Shown here: positions 57,666 through 64,000 of the stretch, in pieces
How the letters are laid out: each line of letters opens with the position of its first letter
Position numbering within the stretch: the first letter of the stretch is position 1
Source of the DNA: Tritrichomonas musculus
Lineage: Eukaryota; Parabasalia; Tritrichomonadida; Tritrichomonadidae
Assembly: GCA_039105265.1 (NCBI GenBank)
Contig: JAPFFF010000005.1
Location: 1,907,501 to 1,971,500 of the forward strand
Length of the DNA: 64,000 nucleotides
Direction of reading: 5' to 3'
The notes under the pieces: model-generated
The model's input: only the letters and a program-made list of their open reading frames with translations
Told to the model about the DNA's origin: nothing
The model's database searches: none
Translations under genes and position numbers: made by a program

Positions 57666-60512
57666 TCATAATTTCATTTTGAAACAAAGTTCAGAAATTC
57701 TCTGTTTAAAAGGATTTGGTGTGTCTCCATCCGCAAATCCAAATAAAGCATCTAAGTAATTATTCGATATATTGCATCTCAAAGATTCAATAAATTTTTT
57801 TTTGTCGGTTTTTACCAACAAAAGATGAAATTCAGCCAAGGATAATAAGTTTGGTAAATATTTTTTGTTATTTCTAATCAAAAGGTACATTTTCAAAGAA
57901 CATTGCAAAAAATCATCGATACTATTCTGATCATTTTTCAAAACAAATTGAAAAATTGAAAAGAGTGCTTCTTCTTTTTTAATGATTGGTACAGAACAGC
58001 ACATTTTGAAAAAAGGCAACAATATTTTATAGGTTTCAAAAAGTGGTATATAAATGAAGAGAGGTATAAAAAATTCAACAGCTTCATTAGCAAAATATAT
58101 AGCTTCCCTCACATTTTCTGGTAGTGGAAATTCATTATCATCGTTGTCATAATCGTTATAACAACTATCTCTAAAAATCTTATCGCCTTCATCTTGATAA
58201 TATTCAACGATTGTTCTCATACAAATATCTGCACTACTAGTAAGAATTTTAATAACAATATCAAGTTGTTCATTTAATTCAGGATTCTCTTCACGTAATG
58301 GGAATAAATTTTTAAGCTCTCTTGCTATAATGGTAATTTTTTCAAAATCTATATTAGGATCAGCCTTTTCTTTTGATATTTCAATTGATTGTTGAATTTC
58401 CTCAAACATTACTTTAATATCTGAATAGAATTTTAAGCCAAAGAAATGTATAAATGATGCCAACCAATCATCCATATCTGGATGGCCTTTAGGAATTTGA
58501 TTTCTGGCAGCTATTAAGTAATTGTAAATAGGTACATAAACTTGTTGATCAAAATTTGTTCTGTTGCTATTTATTAAATCTACACTTGTGCTTAGGAAAA
58601 GAGGAGATATATCATGAAATGATGGAACATTATTTTGCATAACTTTTTGAATAGCTTCAATTATAATATCTTCTCTTTGTTCATCTGTTAACGTAAGCGC
58701 TTTTTGGTTAAGAATGCCAGCAATCTTCAATCCAGAACAAGTTAAAATATGATTTGCAGATACCATCAAGTTTACTGCAATTGAATTAATATTATCTAAT
58801 TTTGCGATTATCTTGGGGAATTTCTCTACACAGTGATATACAATTTCTTTAAAAACAATCATTTGATTGGTTGCTATTAAAAATAATCGAATGATTTGAT
58901 TATCATATTGAACATTTTCAAATGTTTCTGCACACTCAAAAGTAAAAATGCTGTATAACTTAATTAATTTAATGGTTAATTCTTGACCTGAAAATTCTCT
59001 CAAAAAATCATCACTAATAATAAATTCATAGTAAGATACAATCGCTTGAAGTAAATTAGTATCAAATTTTGAATAATTACGAAATTGTTCAACTTCTTGA
59101 GAAAAATCATCTTCATCGAAATTAATAACAATTACATCAGATGTGAAGTAAACATCAAGATTCAAAATTCGTGATAATACTTCCAGAAATAATTCAGTAC
59201 GGTCAGGTTTATCTGGACCAGTGCCAAGTAATGAAAAAATTTGAGGTAGAATAGCGTTACTATTTTCTCGGCTATAATTTGTTGAGCTGCTTTGAATGTT
59301 GAGGAATAATTTAAGATAATTTGTCATATTTACAACTGATTGATAATCAGTTGACGAATTAGTGAGGAGAGTGTTTAATTTTTCAAATAGTGTTTTTAAA
59401 AGGTCACCTGTTTTGTCTGGAAGAAGTAACAATAAATTGGAAATAAAGTTTGAGTAATCATTAATTGTTTTTTCTGGAATTGCATCAATAAGAATTAATA
59501 TTTGAAAGAAAATAGGGCAAAATTTATTAATTACTTGAAGTAAAAAATCATTTTTATTATAATTGAAATTTGATGGATTGCGAGGTATTAATGGAGAAAA
59601 AATATTGCAAATCAAAGTTAAAAATTGTAATAAGGAATCATCGTTAATTAGATTTTCTTTTGCTTTTTGATGATTTATATATTCTGCAAACGATTCAAAG
59701 AAATGGGTTTTTTCGATAAAATTAATAATTCCCAGTTTTTTCTCATCAGAAATATCTTTATCTGAATTTTGAAACATGGCAGATAATATTTTGATCGAGT
59801 TAATAGATCCTTCTCTAACACCATTCAAGAATACATCAACATTTAATTTTTGTGAAATAATTGATATATCAAGTATTTCGGCAAATTTAATCAAAGTATG
59901 AATTGAGTCTTTGCAATCACTTAAAGATTGTCCATATAAATATTTGATTATTATATCAAATATACCATCGCAATTCATCTTTCTGATTTTTTCATCTTTA
60001 TCATCTTTTTTAAAGCGATTAATTTGATCAACTAAAGATTTCAAAAATCCAATGATTTGCACTTTTGGGTATTTAAATATATATGTATCACAATCTTCAA
60101 TGGTAAAAATTTGCATCCAAAATTCTTGATCATAAAGAATAAAAAATATTTTAGCCTGAATTTGATATATTTGGCTAGCAGTAATATCTGGAGGCTTAGA
60201 TTGGCATTCAATAAAAAATTTTTGTATTAAGAGATCGTATAGGCCAAAAGGCAAATCTTTTGGTTTATTTAATTGGGTATTAATTTCTTTTAATAACTCA
60301 TCTTTACTGATGTGATGATGCATTTGAAGAAAGTTACTAACGCAAAACTCTAAAAAGTCGATATTTGTTTTAATTTTTTTTAATTCGAATTTTGCAAAAA
60401 GTGAATCCATTGGATTGATAATAAATTTCCTATCTCCTGAAACAAGACGAGCTGACAAAATTATAAATTCTTCATATGTCATGTCTTCTCTTTTTAATGC
60501 AATTTGATTCAT
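57666..60512 (-). CDS. Exportin-T-like karyopherin (HEAT-repeat protein)
   Basis: The 948-residue protein is almost entirely helical with repeated amphipathic pairs. The N-terminal part (about 75-230) resembles the exportin-1/importin-beta-like domain, with QAKIFFILYDQEFWMQIF corresponding to the conserved 'FPxxWxxFF' helix. The following HEAT-like pairs (SINSIKILSAMFQNSDKDIS) and the size of 950 residues fit exportin-T, the nuclear tRNA exporter. No RNA-binding or catalytic motif is visible. The assignment is by pattern rather than by a diagnostic motif; another karyopherin or a large ARM-repeat protein is possible. The frame is intact, and the leader ATTCACATG suggests a very short 5' untranslated region. 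Confidence 0.5.
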   Translation of the reverse strand: MNQIALKREDMTYEEFIILSARLVSGDRKFIINPMDSLFAKFELKKIKTNIDFLEFCVSNFLQMHHHISKDELLKEINTQLNKPKDLPFGLYDLLIQKFFIECQSKPPDITASQIYQIQAKIFFILYDQEFWMQIFTIEDCDTYIFKYPKVQIIGFLKSLVDQINRFKKDDKDEKIRKMNCDGIFDIIIKYLYGQSLSDCKDSIHTLIKFAEILDISIISQKLNVDVFLNGVREGSINSIKILSAMFQNSDKDISDEKKLGIINFIEKTHFFESFAEYINHQKAKENLINDDSLLQFLTLICNIFSPLIPRNPSNFNYNKNDFLLQVINKFCPIFFQILILIDAIPEKTINDYSNFISNLLLLLPDKTGDLLKTLFEKLNTLLTNSSTDYQSVVNMTNYLKLFLNIQSSSTNYSRENSNAILPQIFSLLGTGPDKPDRTELFLEVLSRILNLDVYFTSDVIVINFDEDDFSQEVEQFRNYSKFDTNLLQAIVSYYEFIISDDFLREFSGQELTIKLIKLYSIFTFECAETFENVQYDNQIIRLFLIATNQMIVFKEIVYHCVEKFPKIIAKLDNINSIAVNLMVSANHILTCSGLKIAGILNQKALTLTDEQREDIIIEAIQKVMQNNVPSFHDISPLFLSTSVDLINSNRTNFDQQVYVPIYNYLIAARNQIPKGHPDMDDWLASFIHFFGLKFYSDIKVMFEEIQQSIEISKEKADPNIDFEKITIIARELKNLFPLREENPELNEQLDIVIKILTSSADICMRTIVEYYQDEGDKIFRDSCYNDYDNDDNEFPLPENVREAIYFANEAVEFFIPLFIYIPLFETYKILLPFFKMCCSVPIIKKEEALFSIFQFVLKNDQNSIDDFLQCSLKMYLLIRNNKKYLPNLLSLAEFHLLLVKTDKKKFIESLRCNISNNYLDALFGFADGDTPNPFKQRISELCFKMKL

Positions 60513-60954
60513 GTGAATAAATAAAAGGGAAGCAAAATTTTAATTTCTATTAAAAAATGGCTGCATTTAAAATCTTTGATAATATGAAATTTGATTATTT
60601 CAAAATTATTTCTACCAAAAAAAATTAACATATAATATTGATATATAAAATTAACAATTAAATCAAATTATAATAGCTTTGATGATAAGATAAAAAAAGA
60701 TCAAATATTAAATTGTGAATAACGTGTTTTATTTCAAAATTGTTCGCTTAAACCCAATATTCATCAAACTCCTTAAAACAAATATCATTCATGAATTCTG
60801 ATTGAAATAAAAGCAAAAAAATTCTATCATAAAATTTTATTTCAATTGAAATTCAAACATACGATTAAAATAAATTGAATTTGAAATGTCAAAAGAATTG
60901 ATAAAAAATCTTTAACTAAAAAAGTTTTTGGGCCATAAAAAAAAAAAAAAAATC
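60513..60954. other. Divergent promoter region
   Basis: AT-rich spacer between the divergent exportin-like and Q-rich genes. It ends in a 17-base A run directly before the Q-rich ATG. Confidence 0.5.
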
Positions 60955-62409
60955 ATGCAACGAAACTTTGACAAAGAAACTGAAGATTTATTTCAATTTT
61001 TTGATGAAGAATATGATAAAGCCATATTAAAAGATATTGTTATAGAAAGTCGGAATTTTGACGATGCAAAACTTCGAATTATTGAAAATCCTGAAATTGC
61101 ATCATGGAGAAAGAAAGGAAAGAAACAAGATAATCAGTTACAGCAAAGACAGCAATATCAATCACAACAACAAAAGAAACCGTATTCAAATCAGAATAAT
61201 CAAAATTATGATCAGAAACGAAAAAATTATCGTGGAGGTAAAAGACCTTACCAGCCTGACTCTCGTGATTCACAAAATTCACGTAATCGAAATTATCAAA
61301 ATGATCAATCAAAAGGAAATTCTCCAAACATTAGCGCTAATAGCACTAAATCTGGCTGGGTCAACCTTAACATATCAAAACAAAACAACAATAATCGAAG
61401 TAATGAAAAAATTGAAACAAACGCTAATAAAGAAGCTCCTGTTGAGACAAAGCCACAACAAGATACACAAAACCAACAACCAAAAGATATTCCTCAAGCC
61501 GAAATTGAAGAACAGCCTCCTGCTGTAGAAGAGGACACAAACCAACCAAATATTCAAGAAACTGAACAAGCCAATACAAAAGAAGAGCAAGCTCCTGCTC
61601 CATCAACAGAACCGGATGTTTTACCCCAAAATTCTCAAGAAGCTCAAAGTCCAGCACCCTTAGAACAACCAATTCAACCCCCGACTCAACCAAATCAACT
61701 ACCACAATTCCAGCCACAACAACAATCTCAACCACAGCAACATGTTCAACAACCACAACAGACCCAACCACAACAACAACCACAAGCGCAACCACCATCT
61801 CAGCAAGCGCAACAAATTCAACAGCCTTTTCAAGCTCCTCAATTTCAACCACGTACACAATCGCAACAAGAAGCTTCTCAATTTCAACCAAAACAACAAT
61901 ACCCAAAAAATCAACAACCTCAAAAGCAAGCTCAGCAACCTCAATATCAACAACAGCAAATTTCAAATGGATATGAATTACCACAACAACCTCAACAGCC
62001 TCAGCAACCTCAGCAGCCACCTCAATCAGATGAAAAAGAAGCTCCATCTATGCCAGTTTTTGTTCCAAACAATCAAAGAAAATGCCTTTTAACTCTTCCA
62101 AAATCACTTCAAGGACTTGGTAATAATTTTGATTATTCAAATTCATTTTTATCAACAATGAAAGATATGCAATTGAGACAAATGCAAGCACAAGCTCAAA
62201 TGCAAGCTCAAGCACAAGCACAAGCTCAAATGCAGCAACAAGGAAATTATGGACAAATTCCACAATTCTATCAATATCCAAATTTTGCCTATAACGTTCA
62301 ACAGACACCAAATCGCGCTATATCGCCATCACAGATTCAAATTCCACAAAGCCAAACTCCTCCAGGATTTCCAGGATATCCACCTGGAATGAATCCACCC
62401 GGATTTTAA
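60955..62409 (+). CDS. CUE-like domain protein with long Q-rich tail (DEF1-like layout)
   Basis: The protein of 484 residues starts MQRNFDKETEDLFQFFDEEY. It has a short N-terminal three-helix segment (about 1-55, ILKDIVIESRNFDDAKLRIIE) resembling a CUE ubiquitin-binding domain, followed by a basic stretch rich in Q, N and R, then several hundred residues of Q/P/A-rich repeats and a PGFPGYPPG end. Yeast Def1 has the same order of CUE domain and glutamine-rich region, but a different Q-rich RNA-binding or transcription factor is also possible. I use the ATG at 60955; the frame opens upstream without an ATG across the A run. CAA/CAG are used freely for Gln. Confidence 0.65.
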   Translation: MQRNFDKETEDLFQFFDEEYDKAILKDIVIESRNFDDAKLRIIENPEIASWRKKGKKQDNQLQQRQQYQSQQQKKPYSNQNNQNYDQKRKNYRGGKRPYQPDSRDSQNSRNRNYQNDQSKGNSPNISANSTKSGWVNLNISKQNNNNRSNEKIETNANKEAPVETKPQQDTQNQQPKDIPQAEIEEQPPAVEEDTNQPNIQETEQANTKEEQAPAPSTEPDVLPQNSQEAQSPAPLEQPIQPPTQPNQLPQFQPQQQSQPQQHVQQPQQTQPQQQPQAQPPSQQAQQIQQPFQAPQFQPRTQSQQEASQFQPKQQYPKNQQPQKQAQQPQYQQQQISNGYELPQQPQQPQQPQQPPQSDEKEAPSMPVFVPNNQRKCLLTLPKSLQGLGNNFDYSNSFLSTMKDMQLRQMQAQAQMQAQAQAQAQMQQQGNYGQIPQFYQYPNFAYNVQQTPNRAISPSQIQIPQSQTPPGFPGYPPGMNPPGF

Positions 62410-63221
62410 TGCTCTTGGCTTTGGGGTATCATAAGTAATAAAATGCTTATATATTATATTTTTATAGCTTTTATATTCTTATTCCTCTATAGTTTTTTTA
62501 TTATTTATTTATTTATTGTAGATTATCGCTTTTTGTCCTATACTAATTAAACAAAAGAACTTCATCTATACCAAAAAACATAGGGAGAGATATTCACGTT
62601 AAGTGACTTAACGGTCATTTATAACGTAACTACTATTAATTGCATTAAACTTGTGCAAAGCCCTGGACAATAAAACTTTTCAAGTACAACCGCAGGACTT
62701 AGGACTTTGTCAGGACCATTTTTTTTTAAAGAAAAAAATTGACATATTAAATTTTATTGAAAAAAAATTATACTTTCAACTTTTCCTTTTAATATGGATT
62801 TTTTAAAAATCTATAAATATATAAATAAAAAAAGATTGTTCACTTAATATTTTGCTGTTTTTATAACTTATATATTATGTTATCCGTTATAATGAGAATT
62901 AAAAACTTTCGGGCAGAATTAAATGATCAACATATAATTATTTTAATATTTTAATAAAAGCATATTTTAAACAAAAATTGTAAGTTTTTAATCAACAAAA
63001 AAAAAAGACAATCTTTTTTTTCTTCCCCACTTTTTGAATGGTTTTTCAATGCATGAGAAGCTACTCATGGAAAGTAAAAAACCGCCATCTTAAGGTAAAA
63101 TTTAACTTACTCTGTTAAGAAAATTAACCAAAAAAATCGTAAATTTAAATTTTTCGTTAAAATTATAACTATTTGCTTTTTTTGATATAATTTTTTTTTA
63201 TTTTTCATAATTTTTCAGGAA

Positions 63222-63300
63222 TATACGCACCAGTGATCACCACGGGGCTGCGCGAAGCCGAACCAGTTTCCTTGAATTGCTGGATGAATCGGGAAGCTAT
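63222..63300. other. GC-rich island of unknown nature
   Basis: A stretch of about 80 bases is strikingly GC-rich for this genome. It contains a hairpin GGCT-GCGCGA-AGCC and, on the + strand, a short open frame reading IYAPVITTGLREAEPVSLN that stops after about 28 codons. It is enclosed by inverted CCACTTTTTGAA motifs (63027-63038 and 63380-63391). It could be a coding fragment, a structured RNA or an internal part of a small element. Confidence 0.35.
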
Positions 63301-63582
63301 TTGAACTATATATTTATGCATTATTTAGCAAAAATTGAAAAAAAAAGTATTAAAAAAGTATTCAAAAAGTTTAAAAGTTTTCAAAAAGTGGTGTAGAAAA
63401 ATACGATTACCCATATCAGCATATTAACAGATATGATTTTAATTTTATGCGCCCAATTTCGAATAAAAGCTTTTTTAATAAGAGGCTTTTATTTTCTTAA
63501 CAAAAAATTGCTTTTTTGTAATTTAAATTTGATAATCAAATTTTGATATATAGTTGGTTGACAATAGAATTTGAAAGCGGTA

Positions 63583-63743
63583 CCTACCCGACCCCTTTTG
63601 ACAGGTCTTTAACGGGTAGGGTCATTTTTTACCTGGGTAAGAAATTACCATTTTACCTAAAGGTAAAATTTACACGGCCATTTATAAAGATGGTAAATGA
63701 GTAATATTTTCTGGAAAGGCTTGCTAGTTACCTAACCAGCAAG
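63583..63743. repeat. Array of adjacent hairpins
   Basis: Four inverted repeats follow each other: CCTACCCG/CGGGTAGG (63583-63590, 63613-63620), GGTAA-GAAA-TTACC (63636-63649), ATTTTACCT-AA-AGGTAAAAT (63650-63669) and CTTGCT-A-GTTA-CC-TAAC-C-AGCAAG (63720-63743). TTACC/GGTAA recurs in most stems. A transposon end or a structured RNA are both possible. Confidence 0.5.
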
Positions 63744-63787
63744 GTGCCCACTTTTTGATAACAAATACACTTCATCCACTTTTTTGA

Positions 63788-64000
63788 GAAAAACTATTTT
63801 CAAAACATGCTAAGGATTTTCGTGAATTTTGGAAGACGGAAGATGCGTTGAGGAACAAGAAAAGAGTTGAAGCTATGGAAATCATGAATACTACACCAAA
63901 AGAAATCAATGAAAGGAATAAGATAACGTTTGAAGAATGGAAAGCAAATAAGGGTAAACAAAAGCAGTTAGTTGATGATATCATGGAAAGATTGGATTTA
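63788..64000 (+). CDS. Unidentified open frame running off the window edge
   Basis: After a TGA at 63785-63787 the frame stays open to the end: KLFSKHAKDFREFWKTEDAL, then NKITFEEWKANKGKQKQLVD. It is charged and helical. The first ATG is at 63874-63876, so the visible part may be the N-terminus of a gene or the inside of a 5'-truncated one. Codon use is less AT-biased than in the spacers, which supports a real protein. I do not recognise the family. Its position beside hairpins and CCACTTTTTGA motifs would fit a mobile element, but nothing diagnostic is visible. Confidence 0.4.

Larger units (their letters stand above)
62410..63787. other. Non-coding patchwork with palindromes and GC-raised islands
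   Basis: Besides plain AT-rich DNA this spacer holds a 17-bp palindrome CGTTAAGT-G-ACTTAACG (62597-62613), several copies of CCACTTTTTGA (63027, 63748, and inverted at 63380-63391), a GC-rich island (63222-63300) and a hairpin array (63583-63743). It may be debris of DNA transposons; no protein-coding frame is supported. Confidence 0.5.

Noticed and set aside
61424-62047. Minus-strand 207-codon frame opposite the Q-rich gene
   Set aside because: It is the complement of CAA/CAG repeats and encodes only V/L/E runs.
63210-63240. A 3' splice site (TTTTTCAG) before the GC-rich island
   Set aside because: It lacks the branch-containing 3' motif described for trichomonad introns, and no exon is visible upstream.
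63222-63300. SRP RNA or RNase P RNA in the GC-rich island
   Set aside because: Short similarities to the human RNAs on either strand do not extend to the conserved SRP54-binding loop or to the RNase P core motifs.
1-64000. CRISPR arrays, retroviral-type elements, Polintons or other virus-like elements
   Set aside because: No regular repeat-spacer array is present, and I recognise no capsid, reverse transcriptase, integrase or protein-primed polymerase motif. The unidentified frame at 63788-64000 is too short to assign.

Overview
This looks like nuclear DNA of a trichomonad parabasalid. Tritrichomonas is my best guess because the DNA is very AT-rich, but the species is an inference. The signs are BspA-like leucine-rich repeat proteins, DUF3447 ankyrin-type proteins joined to BspA repeats, a large set of TKL-like kinases and pseudokinases, kinase-Sel1 fusions, BTB/BACK-like plus F5/8C proteins, no recognisable introns, and a tRNA with a short T-run terminator. 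TAA, TAG and TGA all act as stops.

The window falls into two parts. From 1 to about 44.4 kb it is an accessory landscape of lineage-expanded families, mostly degraded, separated by very AT-rich spacers. In order it holds: a broken DUF3447/BspA gene (1-1802); a short non-autonomous DNA transposon (about 2001-2883); a BTB/BACK-F5/8C gene; a transposase-like relic; a broken kinase-Sel1 gene (6144-9916); an active-looking kinase followed by a pseudokinase in one frame with a single UAG between them (10965-13148); an unknown decayed gene; a ricin-type beta-trefoil lectin; a membrane BspA-like surface protein with a long S/N/F repeat stalk; a truncated kinase; a second miniature transposon (20369-20479); an LCAT-like lipase; a GC-richer broken glycoside hydrolase of bacterial type (23195-24639); tRNA-His(GTG); a TKL pseudokinase; a Rho-like GTPase with an altered switch II and a fragment of a second copy; a small zinc-ribbon protein; an intact kinase-Sel1 gene; a SirTM-like Sir2 protein; an F5/8C relic; an Hsp70-like protein with acidic repeats and a tail anchor; and a DUF3447-BspA gene carrying two in-frame stops.

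From about 44.9 to 62.4 kb the window is compact and housekeeping-like, with long intact genes: CAF1/POP2 deadenylase, a mucolipin-like cation channel, a spatacsin-like protein of 2,227 residues, a multi-C2 protein, an exportin-T-like karyopherin and a CUE-like Q-rich protein. The last 1.6 kb is again non-coding, with GC-raised and hairpin-rich patches and the start of an unidentified open frame at the edge.

No operon logic is expected. The shared themes of the accessory half are signalling (kinases, pseudokinases, GTPase) and the cell surface (BspA, lectin). The most unusual items are 21-bp-phased pairs of a CACTTTTGTAACG-type element, two short transposons with clean target-site duplications, the tail-anchored Hsp70-like protein, and the kinase/pseudokinase tandem split by one nonsense codon.
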